Assembly: GCA_947447375.1 (NCBI GenBank)
Contig: CANFJB010000001.1
Coordinates: forward strand, 124,001 to 188,000
Source of the DNA: Bacteroidota bacterium
GTDB taxonomy: Bacteria > Bacteroidota > Bacteroidia > Flavobacteriales > Flavobacteriaceae
Reading direction: 5' to 3'
Length of the DNA: 64,000 nt
Part shown: one piece after another, positions 1-10,512 of the stretch
Layout of the letters: each line of letters starts with the position of its first letter
Position numbering within the stretch: position 1 is the stretch's first letter
Notes under the pieces: model-generated
What the model was told of the DNA's origin: nothing
The model's database searches: none
What the model saw: only the letters and a program-made list of their open reading frames with translations
Made by a program: the position numbers and the translations under genes

Positions 1-724
1 CAATAGTGTGTACAGAAAGTACCAGTGGAGTTGCTAAACCTGCAAGCACCAAAGAAACTTCTTCGAAACGTTGCCAATCTTTAGCTCTACCGCTCCATCC
101 GAAACTTAATATAGAGTAAATTCTTTTTGTAAAAGGAGTAATAGCTCTGTCTCTTAACATAGCAAAGTCAGGTAATAAACCTGTCCACCAGAAAACAGTT
201 GATACCGATAAATACGTAGAGATTGCAAATACGTCCCAAAGTAATGGTGAGTTAAAGTTCACCCATAATGATCCGAATTGGTTTGGAATTGGTAATACCC
301 AATACGCTAACCAAGGGCGACCCATGTGAATAATTGGGAATAAACCCGCTTGAATTACTGAGAAAATGGTCATTGCTTCTGCAGAACGGTTAATTGCCAT
401 TCTCCATCTTTGACGGAACAACAATAATACTGCTGAAATCAAGGTTCCAGCGTGACCGATACCTACCCACCAAACGAAGTTAGTGATATCCCAAGCCCAA
501 CCTACAGTTTTATTTAATCCCCAAGTACCAATACCTGTTGAAATAGTATAAATAATACAACCTATTCCCCAAAGGAAGGCAGCAAGAGCGATTGAAAAAA
601 CAATCCACCAGTGTTTATTTGCTTTACCTTCTACAGGCGCAGCTACGTCTACGGTAACATCGTGATAGGTTTTATTTCCTATAACTAAAGGTTTTCTAAT
701 ACTTGAATCGTGTATATGAGACAT
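1..724 (-). CDS. actC: Alternative complex III subunit ActC (NrfD-like), partial
   Basis: Quinol-binding integral membrane subunit of alternative complex III, which oxidises menaquinol and passes electrons to the c-type haems of ActA. About 241 N-terminal residues are visible. The start is the ATG at 724-722 (MSHIHDSSIRKPLVIGNKTY) and the frame stays open to the window edge, so the C-terminus is missing. The visible part holds a short cytoplasmic N-terminus and several long hydrophobic helices rich in Trp and Gly (for example GTWGLNKTVGWAWDITNFVW and VWWVGIGHAGTLISAVLLLF), as in the NrfD/PsrC family. It lies 80 bp downstream of actB on the same strand, in the standard actA-actB-actC order, and should be cotranscribed with them. 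Family and role are secure. The total length cannot be judged here. Confidence 0.93.
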   Translation of the reverse strand, partial: MSHIHDSSIRKPLVIGNKTYHDVTVDVAAPVEGKANKHWWIVFSIALAAFLWGIGCIIYTISTGIGTWGLNKTVGWAWDITNFVWWVGIGHAGTLISAVLLLFRQRWRMAINRSAEAMTIFSVIQAGLFPIIHMGRPWLAYWVLPIPNQFGSLWVNFNSPLLWDVFAISTYLSVSTVFWWTGLLPDFAMLRDRAITPFTKRIYSILSFGWSGRAKDWQRFEEVSLVLAGLATPLVLSVHTI

Positions 725-804
725 ATCCTTTTTAATTTTATTAATTTATTTTTACTTATAAAGTTAGAATTGCAATAGTAATTCACTTTTGCAATGTTCT
801 AAAT

Positions 805-3800
805 TTATGAATTTCTAACTTTTACGTGATAGACTACATTTGGTTTTGTACCAACATGTTCTAATAAATGGTATGATCTTTCGTCTTCTACTAATTTAGC
901 GATTGGACTTTCTTTCACATTTATATCTCCAAATGTCATTGCTCCAGTAGAACAAGCTTTTGAACAAGCAGTTTGGAATTCGCCTTGAGCAACTTCTCTA
1001 CCTTCGTTTTTAGCTTTCAAAATAGTTGCTTGTGTCATTTGAATACACATAGAACATTTTTCCATAACCCCTCTTGAACGAACGTTTACGTCTGGATTTA
1101 AAACCATACGACCTAAATCATCATTCATGTGGTAATCGAATTCACTGTTTTTGTTGTATAAGAACCAGTTGAAACGACGCACTTTATAAGGACAGTTGTT
1201 TGCACAATATCTAGTACCAACACATCTGTTGTAAGCCATTTGGTTTTGACCTTGACGACCGTGAGAGGTTGCAGCAACAGGACAAACTGTTTCACAAGGT
1301 GCGTGATTACAGTGTTGACACATTACTGGTTGGAAAGAAACTTGTGGATTATCCGCTGCTTTTTCCATTTCTCCAAATCCACCTAAAGAACCTTTATCTC
1401 CAAATAGACCGTCGAAATTTTCTTTTTTCTCGTTGTCATGAGCGAAAGTATCTTCAGAAGAATAATATCTATCAATACGCAACCAGTGCATATCGCGACT
1501 TCTTCTTACTTCAGATTTTCCAACAACAGGAACGTTATTTTCTGCGTGACAAGCAATTACACATGCTCCACAACCAGTACAAGCATTTAAATCGATAGAA
1601 AGGTTAAAATGATGTCCTACTGAACGATCAAATGAATCCCATAAATCAACTTTTGTTGCATCTACTTCTTCGTGGTTTAAAGATACTTTTGGTTGTGGAT
1701 TCCAAACCTCAGCTTCTTTAGTGTTGAATATTTCTAATGTAGTTTCTTTGATAATATCACCTCTACCCATTAACGTTTTTTGACCTTGAACACATGCAAA
1801 TTCATGTACTCCGTCACCTAAAGCTAACTGTGCAGATTGAACATTATTGAAACCATTATATAGAGAGTAAGCATTAATACCTACCATCATTTCTTCTTTC
1901 ATAGCCGCTTTACGACCGTATCCTAATGCCAAACCGATAGTTCCTTTTGCTTGTCCTGGCTGAACGATTACTGGAACATTTTCTAGTTTTACACCGCCAA
2001 CAGTTAAGGTAGCATAACTTCCGTTAAGTCCACCGTTAGCAACGATTTCATTAGATAATTTTAATTTATCTGCATCAAATCTTGAAACAGTTACGTAGTT
2101 ATCCCAAGATACTCTTGTTATAGGATCTGGTAATTCTTGTAACCATGGATTGTTTGCTTGTTGACCATCACCCAAACCTGTTTTAGTGTATAAAACCAAT
2201 TCGAATCCAGCTCCTTTTTTAGCAGTCGCCAATGCATTTGCTGCAGCAGAATAATTAAATGCGGTTGCAGTTGCAGTTGGAAGAACCGCAGAAACATGAA
2301 CTCCGTCATGCAATACTTGGTTCCAAGAAACTCCTTCAGTGTAAGCAGCAGCATTCGCTTTTAGATAATCATAGAAATTTCCAGCCCCACCATTAAATGA
2401 GATTAAGGCATCTTGAAATTGTTTTGTATTAAATAAAGGACGAATTGTTGGTTGAGTTAAAGCGTAAGAACCTTTAGTGATGCTAACATCTCCCCAAGAT
2501 TCTAAATAATGTGGAACAGCCGCAGCAATTGAAGTGATTGAAGCTGTTTCGTCTTCTTTTAATGAAAAGGCAACAGATGTTTTTACTTTTTTCAAACCTG
2601 CAACAAATTCCTTGCTATTTGGTAAAGTGTAAACTGGATTTACTCCGCTCATGATTAAAGTGTGAACGCTACCTGCATTCATGTCTTTTACTAATTGAGC
2701 AACTTGTTGGTTAGAACCTTTTCTTATTTGTCTTGTTCCGCTTGTTGAAAAAGCTTCACTTGCTAATGTTTGATTAATTGCTAAAACTAAAAGCTGAGCA
2801 TTTATATCTTGTAAACCAGAAACTAAAACTCCTTTGCTTCCAGCCGCTTTTAATTGTTGTGCTACTTTGGTAACGTCAGCATCAAATTCTTTATCTAATG
2901 AGGTGGCTACTGCAGCACCTGTAATTACATTGTATAATTTTACTAATGCTTGTTTTTGATTTGCAACCGACATTGACAAACGTTTATCAGCAGATGCACC
3001 AGACAAAGTCATGTTTGCTTCTAATTGATAATGACGTGACATTTTTCCGTTTTGAGGAATTCTACCTTTTGCATATCCAGCACTAAAATTTCCACCTTGC
3101 CAATCTCCTAAGAAATCAGCTCCAACAGAAACTATTAAAGAAGCTTTTGAGAAATCATAATTTGCCAATGCTCTTTCTCCGTAAACTGCTTGGAAAGCAT
3201 CTAAAGCTTCTGACTCAGATACTGCGTCGTAAACAACATGCTTTGCAGTTGGATTTAAAGCGATAAATTCAGCAATTAATTTTTCAGTTGATGGACTTGC
3301 TAAAGTATTGGTTAGCACTACTACTTGACCACCTTTTGTTTTTGCTTCAGCTAAACTAGCTTTAACTTTTGCATTTACATCTGACCAAGTTGCATTTTTA
3401 CCTGCAATTTTAGGTTCTTTCAAACGCATACTATCATATAATGAAAGTATCGATGCGTGAACTCTAGCATTGGCAACAAAATTTGCTCCAGCAATAGTAT
3501 TGTTATCGATTTTGATTGGACGACCTTCACGAGTTTTTACTAATAAATTAGCAAAATCATAACCATCAAAGAAAGAGGTTGCATAATAATCTGCAACTCC
3601 TGGGATGATTTGTTCTGGTTGTAAAACATAAGGAATTGACTTATGAACTGGGCCTTCACATGCCGCAAGAGATGCTGCAGCAGTAGTAAATCCAACGTAC
3701 TTAAGAAAATCTCTTCGAGTTGTTGCTGATGATGATAAAGATGATTTATCTCCTAAAAATTCGTCTGTAGGAATTTCTTCAACAAATTCGTTATTTCTAA

Positions 3801-3870
3801 GCGTATCAACAATAGAACTATTTACGTCTAGTTCTTCAACACTTTTCCAGTATTTTTTGTTTGATGACAT
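805..3870 (-). CDS. actB: Alternative complex III subunit ActB (molybdopterin-oxidoreductase-like/Fe-S protein)
   Basis: Periplasmic Fe-S subunit of alternative complex III, 1021 aa. The N-terminus has a twin-arginine region (TTRRDFLKYVG, Arg52-Arg53) followed by LAAC with Cys71, which suggests Tat export and possible lipidation. A long domain related to molybdopterin oxidoreductases follows; in this family it carries no molybdenum cofactor. The last third is a ferredoxin-like domain with cysteine motifs near residue 760 (CTGCGAC), 850 (CQHCNHAPC), 880 (CVGTRYCANNC) and 938 (CSMC), as expected for several cubane or 3Fe-4S clusters linking ActC to ActA. The gene sits between actA (82 bp upstream) and actC. 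Its size matches the fused ActB of Bacteroidota. The reading frame is intact. Confidence 0.95.
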   Translation of the reverse strand: MSSNKKYWKSVEELDVNSSIVDTLRNNEFVEEIPTDEFLGDKSSLSSSATTRRDFLKYVGFTTAAASLAACEGPVHKSIPYVLQPEQIIPGVADYYATSFFDGYDFANLLVKTREGRPIKIDNNTIAGANFVANARVHASILSLYDSMRLKEPKIAGKNATWSDVNAKVKASLAEAKTKGGQVVVLTNTLASPSTEKLIAEFIALNPTAKHVVYDAVSESEALDAFQAVYGERALANYDFSKASLIVSVGADFLGDWQGGNFSAGYAKGRIPQNGKMSRHYQLEANMTLSGASADKRLSMSVANQKQALVKLYNVITGAAVATSLDKEFDADVTKVAQQLKAAGSKGVLVSGLQDINAQLLVLAINQTLASEAFSTSGTRQIRKGSNQQVAQLVKDMNAGSVHTLIMSGVNPVYTLPNSKEFVAGLKKVKTSVAFSLKEDETASITSIAAAVPHYLESWGDVSITKGSYALTQPTIRPLFNTKQFQDALISFNGGAGNFYDYLKANAAAYTEGVSWNQVLHDGVHVSAVLPTATATAFNYSAAANALATAKKGAGFELVLYTKTGLGDGQQANNPWLQELPDPITRVSWDNYVTVSRFDADKLKLSNEIVANGGLNGSYATLTVGGVKLENVPVIVQPGQAKGTIGLALGYGRKAAMKEEMMVGINAYSLYNGFNNVQSAQLALGDGVHEFACVQGQKTLMGRGDIIKETTLEIFNTKEAEVWNPQPKVSLNHEEVDATKVDLWDSFDRSVGHHFNLSIDLNACTGCGACVIACHAENNVPVVGKSEVRRSRDMHWLRIDRYYSSEDTFAHDNEKKENFDGLFGDKGSLGGFGEMEKAADNPQVSFQPVMCQHCNHAPCETVCPVAATSHGRQGQNQMAYNRCVGTRYCANNCPYKVRRFNWFLYNKNSEFDYHMNDDLGRMVLNPDVNVRSRGVMEKCSMCIQMTQATILKAKNEGREVAQGEFQTACSKACSTGAMTFGDINVKESPIAKLVEDERSYHLLEHVGTKPNVVYHVKVRNS

Positions 3871-3952
3871 ATATCTTTTAATGTTTATTCGTTTATTTGG
3901 TTAATCGTGTGCTTGTGTTTCGGTTAAACAGTTAACCGATTCAACAAATCAA

Positions 3953-5293
3953 CTAATAGTGACATTTTCCGCATTCTAAACCTCCCATTTGTGCGGCTGT
4001 AAGCTTGTCAACTCCGTATTTTTTAGAAAGTTCTTCGTGGATTTTTGTATAATATCCATTACCTTCCATTTTAACTTCTGTTTTTCTGTGGCAATTAATA
4101 CACCATCCCATTGTTAATGGTGCGAATTGTTTTTGAATTTCATAAGTTTGAACTGGACCGTGACATTCTTGACATTCAATTTTGGCTGTCGTTACGTGTT
4201 GTGAGTGATTGAAATACACAAAACTTTGTAAGTTGTGAATACGAACCCATTTAACTGGTTCTGTTTTTCCTGTATATTTTTGATTGTCTTTATCCCAACC
4301 CACCGCTTTGTATAATTTTTGGATTTCTCCATCGTAGAATGCTTTAGAATATTCTGGCGTAGCTGTAGTATCAGAAACCTCAGAAATATTTTTGTGGCAA
4401 TTCATACAAATATTTAAAGAAGGGATACCAGCATTTTTACTAACTCTCGCTGCAGAGTGACAGTATTTACAGTTAATTCCGTTGCTTCCAGCGTGAATTC
4501 TGTGAGAATAGTGAATCGGTTGAATTGGCTCATAATTTTGATCTACACCTACTTGCATTAAGTAGCCATAAACAAAATATCCACTAGCCAATAATAAGAA
4601 TATAGAAGTTACTAAAACTAAGAATTGGTTTTTAGCGAAAGCCTTCCAAATTGGAATAGTAGGTTCTGATTTTTCGATTTCGATACCATTTGCTTTAGCT
4701 ACTTTAGTAAGTACATTGTTAACTAAAAATAACATTATTATTAGCATCAACATTACTACTGCTAGTGCACCAAGAATTACATTACTTGAAATTCCATCTG
4801 TATTTGAAGTAGTTCCCGGAGGTGCAGCTGAACCATTTGGAGGCGCTGGAGCTTCCATTTTTGGCTCTGAAGTATAAGCGATAATATTATCAATATCAGC
4901 AGTAGATAATTGAGGAAACGATGTCATTACTGAACCGTTAAATTCTTTGCTGATTCTTACGGCTTCTGCATCGCCAGATTTAATCATTTCTTGACTGTTG
5001 TGAATCCACTTGTAAAGCCACTCGTTAGTCAATCTTGAAGAAATTCCTCTTAAAGCAGGTCCTGTCATTTTAGCGTCAAGCTTATGACATGCAGCACAAT
5101 TAGAATTGAAAAGATCTTTTCCTTTTACAGGATCTCCACCTGTGGCTGCTGGAGCAGCAACTGCTGTAGGTGCAGGCGCAGGTGCAGCGGGAGCAGCGGT
5201 TTGCGCTAATGAAGTAATTGATAATGTTAGCATTGCTGCAAAACTGAAAATCAAACTTCTTGAAATCGAATTATGGTTACCCACGTTTTTCAT
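3953..5293 (-). CDS. actA: Alternative complex III multihaem cytochrome c ActA with N-terminal monohaem domain
   Basis: Multihaem cytochrome c of alternative complex III, 446 aa, first gene of the operon. An N-terminal signal or anchor (about residues 10-31) is followed by an Ala/Pro-rich linker. Six CxxCH haem sites can be read: CAACH (66-70), CKYCH (275-279), CMNCH (296-300), CQECH (374-378), CINCH (398-402) and CGKCH (441-445, at the extreme C-terminus). Two membrane helices lie near 171-192 and 224-244. The first haem therefore sits in a separate cytochrome c domain, fused through the two helices to a pentahaem ActA domain. The fusion is read directly. That it replaces a separate monohaem subunit such as ActE is inference. 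Confidence 0.94.
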   Translation of the reverse strand: MKNVGNHNSISRSLIFSFAAMLTLSITSLAQTAAPAAPAPAPTAVAAPAATGGDPVKGKDLFNSNCAACHKLDAKMTGPALRGISSRLTNEWLYKWIHNSQEMIKSGDAEAVRISKEFNGSVMTSFPQLSTADIDNIIAYTSEPKMEAPAPPNGSAAPPGTTSNTDGISSNVILGALAVVMLMLIIMLFLVNNVLTKVAKANGIEIEKSEPTIPIWKAFAKNQFLVLVTSIFLLLASGYFVYGYLMQVGVDQNYEPIQPIHYSHRIHAGSNGINCKYCHSAARVSKNAGIPSLNICMNCHKNISEVSDTTATPEYSKAFYDGEIQKLYKAVGWDKDNQKYTGKTEPVKWVRIHNLQSFVYFNHSQHVTTAKIECQECHGPVQTYEIQKQFAPLTMGWCINCHRKTEVKMEGNGYYTKIHEELSKKYGVDKLTAAQMGGLECGKCHY

Positions 5294-5380
5294 ATTATAT
5301 ATACTAATTTTCGACTATTATTAAGCTAAATTTTTAATGTAAAATGTCATTTAAAACTATAGCTCCTTCTAAAATTTGCA

Positions 5381-5409
5381 CAAAAATACGACTTAAGAAC
5401 TATTCTCAA
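5381..5409 (-). promoter_or_regulatory. Probable promoter of the act operon
   Basis: On the minus strand TATTTTTG (5388-5381) fits the Bacteroidota -7 consensus TAnnTTTG. A TTG (5409-5407) lies 18 bp upstream in the usual -33 position. Transcription would begin near 5375 and leave a leader of about 80 nt before actA. Assigned by consensus and position only. Confidence 0.55.
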
Positions 5410-5485
5410 AACCAATATTTGTACTAAAATATTAATTTATATTAATTCTAAATAAGAAAATCAATTTCAAGTATTTTATAAATAG

Positions 5486-5493
5486 TACATTTG
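5486..5493 (+). promoter_or_regulatory. -7 element upstream of the SPOR-domain gene
   Basis: TACATTTG matches TAnnTTTG and lies 18 bp before the ATG at 5512. It overlaps the TTG at 5491, so that TTG cannot be the translation start. No convincing -33 TTG is seen. Confidence 0.5.
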
Positions 5494-5511
5494 CATAAAA
5501 ATCACCACTTT

Positions 5512-5901
5512 ATGAAAATTTTAACCCAAAAAACCGCTTTTCAATTTGTATTATTTTTTTGCTTTTTTAGCTTAAATTTATTTTCACAAGAAGAGAATAT
5601 TACAGTGTCGCAAAATCCAAAATTTGAAAATTTATTGAATGAAAAAAGGAAAATAAATGCTTCAATTACGATTAATGATATATACAAAATTCAAATCTAT
5701 AATGGTGATATTGAATCTTCTAAAAAAATACTAATCGATTTTAAAAAGGAGTTTTTAAATCTTGACGGAACTATAGTATTTTATACTCCAGCCTACAAAG
5801 TTTGGGTAGGAAATTTTAAAACTAGGATTGAAGCTGAGAGAAATTTATTGCTTTTAAAAACGAAATATCCGAATTCCTTGATTATTCAACCGAATAAATA
5901 A
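5512..5901 (+). CDS. Exported SPOR-domain protein
   Basis: Small secreted protein of about 129 aa counted from the ATG at 5512. The upstream in-frame TTG lies in the promoter. A signal peptide (MKILTQKTAFQFVLFFCFFS, ending near LFSQ) precedes a linker. The C-terminal half looks like a SPOR repeat domain: a strand IYKIQIYNGD, a helix, then VWVGNFKTRIEAERNLLLLK. SPOR domains bind denuded septal peptidoglycan glycans, so a periplasmic cell-wall or division role is the family expectation. The gene is alone, divergent from the act operon and convergent with infB, with a shared terminator between. Specific function unknown. Confidence 0.8.
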   Translation: MKILTQKTAFQFVLFFCFFSLNLFSQEENITVSQNPKFENLLNEKRKINASITINDIYKIQIYNGDIESSKKILIDFKKEFLNLDGTIVFYTPAYKVWVGNFKTRIEAERNLLLLKTKYPNSLIIQPNK

Positions 5902-5913
5902 TTAACAAAAAAA

Positions 5914-5937
5914 AACGTCCCAATTTCTTGGGACGTT
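5914..5937. terminator. Bidirectional terminator between the SPOR gene and infB
   Basis: A 10-bp perfect stem (AACGTCCCAA / TTGGGACGTT) with a TTTC loop, flanked by A-runs and T-runs, lies between two convergent genes. It can work as an intrinsic terminator on both strands. Confidence 0.88.
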
Positions 5938-5951
5938 TTTTTTATTATAAA

Positions 5952-8729
5952 CTATTTCAATTTCTTTTTGATTGCTACTTCGTGATACGATTCGATAATA
6001 TCACGTTCTTCAATATCGTTGTATCCTTTAATTTGAATACCACAATCATATCCTTTTGCAACGTCTTTTACATCATCTTTAAATCGTTTCAATGCTAGTA
6101 ATTCCCCGTCATGAACAACTACTCCATCTCTAATAATTCTAATTTTAGAATTCTTAACGATTTTACCATCCATAACCATACTTCCTGCAATTGAACCCAC
6201 TTTCGAGATTTTGAAAATTTCTCTAATCTCAGCTGTTCCAAGAACTTCCTCTTTCATTTCAGGAGCAAGCATTCCTTCCATCGCGTCTTTTAAGTCGTCG
6301 ATTGCCGCATAAATAATAGAGTAATAACGGATATCTATTTCTTCTTTATCAGCTAACTGTCTAGCATTTCCAGCAGGACGAACATTAAATCCGATAATGA
6401 TTGCATCTGAAGCAGAAGCCAACATTACATCAGTTTCTGTAATTGCACCAACTCCTTTATGTATGATATTAATTTGAATTTCTTCTGTAGATAATTTAGA
6501 GAACGAATCAGATAATGCTTCCACAGATCCATCCACATCCCCTTTCAAGATGATGTTCAATTCTTTAAACTGACCTAAAGCGATTCTTCGTCCAATTTCA
6601 TCTAAAGTGATATGACGTTGCGTTCTTACCGATTGCTCACGCATTAATTGAGAACGTTTAGAAGCAATTTGTTTTGCTTCTTTTTCATCTTCAAATACGT
6701 TGAATTTATCTCCGGCAGTCGCTGCTCCGTCCAATCCTAATACAGATACTGGCGTAGAAGGTCCCGCTTCTTTAACGTTATTTCCACGTTCATCGTGCAT
6801 GGCTTTAATTTTACCATGGTGTTTTCCAGCAAGCATGTAATCTCCTACTTTTAAAGTTCCGTGTTGAACTAATATAGTAGAAACGTATCCTTTACCTTTA
6901 TCTAAGAATGCTTCAACAACAGTTCCTTGAGCGGCTTTATTTGGATTTGATTTTAAATCTAAAATTTCTGCTTCAAGCAATACTTTTTCTAATAATTCTT
7001 TAACTCCAGTTCCTACTTTTGCAGAAATATCATGTGATTGGATTTTTCCACCCCAATCTTCAACAAGTAAGTTCATACCTGCTAATTTTTCTTTAATCTT
7101 ATCTACATTGGCATTCGGCTTATCAATTTTGTTGATAGCGAAAATAATAGGAACACCTGCTGCTTGCGCGTGAGAAATTGCCTCTTTCGTTTGTGGCATG
7201 ATATCGTCATCGGCAGCAATCACAATAATTGCAATATCGGTAACTTGAGCACCACGAGCACGCATCGCTGTAAAGGCTTCGTGTCCAGGTGTATCTAAAA
7301 ATGCTATTTTTTGTCCGTCATCCAATGTTACTCCGTAGGCACCAATGTGCTGTGTAATTCCGCCTGATTCCCCTGCGATTACATTTTCCTTACGGATATA
7401 ATCCAGTAAAGATGTTTTACCGTGATCGACGTGACCCATTACAGTTACAATTGGAGCTCTGAATACTAAATCTTCTTCCTTGTCTTCAACAACTTGAATG
7501 TTTTCTTCAATATCTACGGTGATGAATTCAACATCGTAACCAAATTCATCGGCAACAATAGTTAATGTTTCAGCATCCAAACGCTGGTTCATGGTAACCA
7601 TGATTCCAAGTGACATACAAGTTCCAATCACCTTAGTAATTGGCACATCCATCATAATTGCAATTTCACCTACAGTAACAAATTCAGTAACTTTAATAGT
7701 TTTACTTCCTTCATCTAAAGCTCTTTGCTCTTCATCCGATTTTTGACGGTGCGTGTCTCTTTTGTCTCTTCTATATTTCGCTGCTTTCGATTTACTTCCT
7801 TTACCTTGAAGTTTCTCTAAAGTTTCACGAATTTGGTTTTTTACTTCTTCTTCGGTAGGCTCTACTTTTGCAACAATTGCTGGTCTAGCTCCTTTTACGA
7901 AACCTGGTCTAGCACTTCTATTTGCGTTGAATCCGCCTCCTGCATTTGGAGTAATTTTATTTGGATTAGCTTCTCCCGGAATTCCTGGAGGCCTTGGAGC
8001 TCCTGGTTTTGGAGTAATTCTTTTTCTTTTGTTTTTATTCGAATTAGCAGAACCTGCCGCTCCAGATGCGCCAGGAGTTCCCGGTTTGTTTGGAGTAATT
8101 TTTGGTTCTTCTTTTTTCTTTTTTGGTTTATTAAATTGAGACAAATCAATTACTTGTCCAGTTAATGTTGCACCAGATAATTTTTGGTATTGAGTAGTGA
8201 AATCTTCAACAGGCGCCTCTGTAGCTTCTGCAACTTCTTTAGCTTTTACTGCTGGAGTTTCTTTTTCAACTTTTTTCTCGGTAACTTCAGGTTTAGCCTT
8301 AGAAACAGGTTTAGCTTCAGCAATAGGTTCGGCTTTAGGAGCAGCAGGTTCTGCTTTTTTTGGATTCAAATCCAATGTACCTACTTGCTTTGGCCCAGAA
8401 ACTGTTCCACGAGCTTTGATCACTTCTTGCTGTTGCTTTTGGCGCTCTTCGTCAAACTTGCGTTTGTCTTCAATTTCTTTTTCACGCTCAATTCGCAAAG
8501 CTTCTTTCTCTTTTCTTTTTTCTTCGCTTACTTCTTTAGAAGCTTCTTTGTTTCCTTTATCGCCTGCAAATTGGTTTTGAAGGATACCGAACTCTTTTTC
8601 AGAAATTTTTGCGTTTGGATTTGCATCAATAGCAATTCCCTTATCCTTAAGATAATCCACAGCTCTTTCTAAAGAAATATTCAATTCCCTTAAAACCTTG
8701 TTTATTCTAATTACTCTATCTTCAGACAT
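5952..8729 (-). CDS. infB: Translation initiation factor IF-2
   Basis: GTPase that brings initiator fMet-tRNA to the 30S subunit, 925 aa, cytoplasmic. An N-terminal IF2_N-like domain ([20 protein letters not shown]) is followed by a long low-complexity charged linker of Glu/Lys/Pro/Gly (about 60-320) typical of Bacteroidota IF-2. The GTPase domain has G1 [10 protein letters not shown] near residue 433, G3 DTPGHEAFT and G4 NKID. Domains II, III and C2 follow to the C-terminus. The start MSEDRVIRI is the family start. Last gene of rimP-nusA-infB, 49 bp after nusA. The repetitive linker gives rise to several spurious reading frames on the opposite strand near 7.8-8.7 kb. Confidence 0.98.
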   Translation of the reverse strand: MSEDRVIRINKVLRELNISLERAVDYLKDKGIAIDANPNAKISEKEFGILQNQFAGDKGNKEASKEVSEEKRKEKEALRIEREKEIEDKRKFDEERQKQQQEVIKARGTVSGPKQVGTLDLNPKKAEPAAPKAEPIAEAKPVSKAKPEVTEKKVEKETPAVKAKEVAEATEAPVEDFTTQYQKLSGATLTGQVIDLSQFNKPKKKKEEPKITPNKPGTPGASGAAGSANSNKNKRKRITPKPGAPRPPGIPGEANPNKITPNAGGGFNANRSARPGFVKGARPAIVAKVEPTEEEVKNQIRETLEKLQGKGSKSKAAKYRRDKRDTHRQKSDEEQRALDEGSKTIKVTEFVTVGEIAIMMDVPITKVIGTCMSLGIMVTMNQRLDAETLTIVADEFGYDVEFITVDIEENIQVVEDKEEDLVFRAPIVTVMGHVDHGKTSLLDYIRKENVIAGESGGITQHIGAYGVTLDDGQKIAFLDTPGHEAFTAMRARGAQVTDIAIIVIAADDDIMPQTKEAISHAQAAGVPIIFAINKIDKPNANVDKIKEKLAGMNLLVEDWGGKIQSHDISAKVGTGVKELLEKVLLEAEILDLKSNPNKAAQGTVVEAFLDKGKGYVSTILVQHGTLKVGDYMLAGKHHGKIKAMHDERGNNVKEAGPSTPVSVLGLDGAATAGDKFNVFEDEKEAKQIASKRSQLMREQSVRTQRHITLDEIGRRIALGQFKELNIILKGDVDGSVEALSDSFSKLSTEEIQINIIHKGVGAITETDVMLASASDAIIIGFNVRPAGNARQLADKEEIDIRYYSIIYAAIDDLKDAMEGMLAPEMKEEVLGTAEIREIFKISKVGSIAGSMVMDGKIVKNSKIRIIRDGVVVHDGELLALKRFKDDVKDVAKGYDCGIQIKGYNDIEERDIIESYHEVAIKKKLK

Positions 8730-8778
8730 AAAACCTTTTTATTATTACCTAATTGTGTGTTGTTGGAAGAAAATTCAA

Positions 8779-10023
8779 CTAGCCTTCAAATTCTTCTTTC
8801 AATATTCTCATTACATCTAAAATTGTTTCCTCTTCTAGATCTGTTCTTCTAACTAAATCATTAACATTTTGTCCTAAAATGCTTCTTGCAGTATCCAATC
8901 CAATTTTTGCAAATTCTTCGATAATCCAAGCATCAATTTCATCAGAGAATTCTGTTAATTCAACATCATCATCATTTTCAACAGTGCTTCCTTCTCTAAT
9001 AACGTCCAATTCATATCCAGTTAATTGACCTGCTAATCTGATGTTGTGTCCACCACGTCCAATTGCTTTTGATACTTCTTCTAATTTTAAAAATACTTCC
9101 GCTCTTTTTGTTTCTTCATTAATTTTAATTGAAGAAACTTTTGCAGGGCTCAAAGCTCTTGTGATTAACAATTGAATATTATCTGTAAAATTGATTACAT
9201 CGATATTTTCATTTCCTAATTCGCGAACAATTCCGTGAATTCTAGAACCTTTCATACCTACACAAGCTCCTACCGGATCAATTCTATCATCGTAAGAATC
9301 TACAGCTACTTTTGCTTTTTCACCTGGAATTCTTACTACTTTTTTAACCATAATTAAACCGTCAAAAACTTCAGGAATTTCTTGTTCAAATAATTTTTCT
9401 AAGAACAATTCAGATGTTCTAGACATAATAATTTGAGGCTTGTTTCCTTTTAATTCAACGCTTTCAATAATTCCACGAACGTTATCTCCTTTACGGAAGA
9501 AGTCTGAAGGAATTTGTTTTTCTTTTGGTAACACAATTTCATTTCCGTCATCATCAACCAAAATTACAACTCTTGGGCGAACATGGTGCACTTCTGCAGT
9601 ATATATTTCACCAATTAAGTCTTTAAATTGTTTGTATAAATTGGTATTATCGTGTTCGTGGATTTTAGAAATTAAATTCTGACGCAAAGCCAAAATCGCT
9701 CTTCTTCCCAAATCAACTAATTTTACTTCTTCTGAAACTTCTTCCCCGATTTCAAAATCAGGTTCGATTTTTCTAGCTTCTGTTAAAGTTATTTCAAGAT
9801 GGTCTAAATCCAAATCATCGTCAGCAACGATAACTCTTCTTTGCCAAATTTCCATATCCCCTTTATCAGGATTGATAATAATATCGAAATTTTCATCTGA
9901 ACCAAATTTCTTTTTTAATGCGTTTCTAAACACATCTTCTAAAATCGCCATTAGCGTTACACGATCAATAAGTTTATCGTCTTTAAACTCTGAAAACGAA
10001 TCGATTAAAGCTAAATTTTCCAT
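8779..10023 (-). CDS. nusA: Transcription termination/antitermination factor NusA
   Basis: RNA-polymerase-associated factor that modulates pausing, intrinsic termination and antitermination, 414 aa. An N-terminal domain (about 1-130) is followed by an S1 domain, then KH1 and KH2. The KH region includes VGACVGMKGSRIHGIVREL and AIGRGGHNIRLAGQLTGYEL, with the GxxG loops. A short C-terminal acidic helical tail (EEETILDVMRILKEEFEG) replaces the longer acidic repeats of enterobacterial NusA. The gene lies 10 bp after rimP and 49 bp before infB, in the widely conserved order. The leader of this operon has a terminator-like hairpin, which is a possible target for NusA autoregulation. Confidence 0.97.
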   Translation of the reverse strand: MENLALIDSFSEFKDDKLIDRVTLMAILEDVFRNALKKKFGSDENFDIIINPDKGDMEIWQRRVIVADDDLDLDHLEITLTEARKIEPDFEIGEEVSEEVKLVDLGRRAILALRQNLISKIHEHDNTNLYKQFKDLIGEIYTAEVHHVRPRVVILVDDDGNEIVLPKEKQIPSDFFRKGDNVRGIIESVELKGNKPQIIMSRTSELFLEKLFEQEIPEVFDGLIMVKKVVRIPGEKAKVAVDSYDDRIDPVGACVGMKGSRIHGIVRELGNENIDVINFTDNIQLLITRALSPAKVSSIKINEETKRAEVFLKLEEVSKAIGRGGHNIRLAGQLTGYELDVIREGSTVENDDDVELTEFSDEIDAWIIEEFAKIGLDTARSILGQNVNDLVRRTDLEEETILDVMRILKEEFEG

Positions 10024-10033
10024 GCTCTATCTA

Positions 10034-10498
10034 TTAAAAAATTATTATAACTATTGCTTTTTTTATTTCTGAATAAGGGATTTCTTCTCTTTTTTGAACG
10101 GTTTCTTTCCCTTTTCCAATTTTTTTAGGCTCTCTTGCCTCCCATTCTAAAACAATAAAATCATCATTAGCAGCTGTTAATTTTGCTTCTATTGTAGTGG
10201 TTTGGGTTTCCACTTGAAGTGTTCTTCCAATGTTTTTTTTGTATTGACGAATATTTTTTAATGGCGATGAAACTCCGGCTGAGGCAACTTCTAATGAGAA
10301 ATCGCATTCTTCTCTATCTAAATTATTCTCTATAGAACGGCTGATATCAATACAATCTTGAAGGATCACACCAGAATCGCCATCTAATGTTACTGTTATT
10401 TTAAAACTATCGCTTATGGATACATCAATTAAAAAAAGTGATGGTTTTTCCAACAATGCTTCTTCCAATGAGCGACTTACTTTATCTTTAAATGTCAT
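10034..10498 (-). CDS. rimP: Ribosome maturation factor RimP
   Basis: Cytoplasmic factor needed for 30S subunit maturation. The ATG at 10498 ([15 protein letters not shown]) is preferred, giving 154 aa. The longer frame from 10519 adds MPLFIKA, which would start inside a strong hairpin and is not expected for the family. An N-terminal alpha/beta domain carries [20 protein letters not shown] and [21 protein letters not shown], the RimP signature. A C-terminal SH3-like domain carries [15 protein letters not shown]. First gene of rimP-nusA-infB, 10 bp before nusA. Confidence 0.95.
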   Translation of the reverse strand: MTFKDKVSRSLEEALLEKPSLFLIDVSISDSFKITVTLDGDSGVILQDCIDISRSIENNLDREECDFSLEVASAGVSSPLKNIRQYKKNIGRTLQVETQTTTIEAKLTAANDDFIVLEWEAREPKKIGKGKETVQKREEIPYSEIKKAIVIIIF

Positions 10499-10512
10499 AG
10501 CTTTTATAAAAA

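Noticed and set aside
7833..8672. Several long plus-strand frames opposite infB
   Set aside because: They are shadows of the repetitive charged linker of IF-2, rich in Phe, Ser and Trp, with no homologous features.
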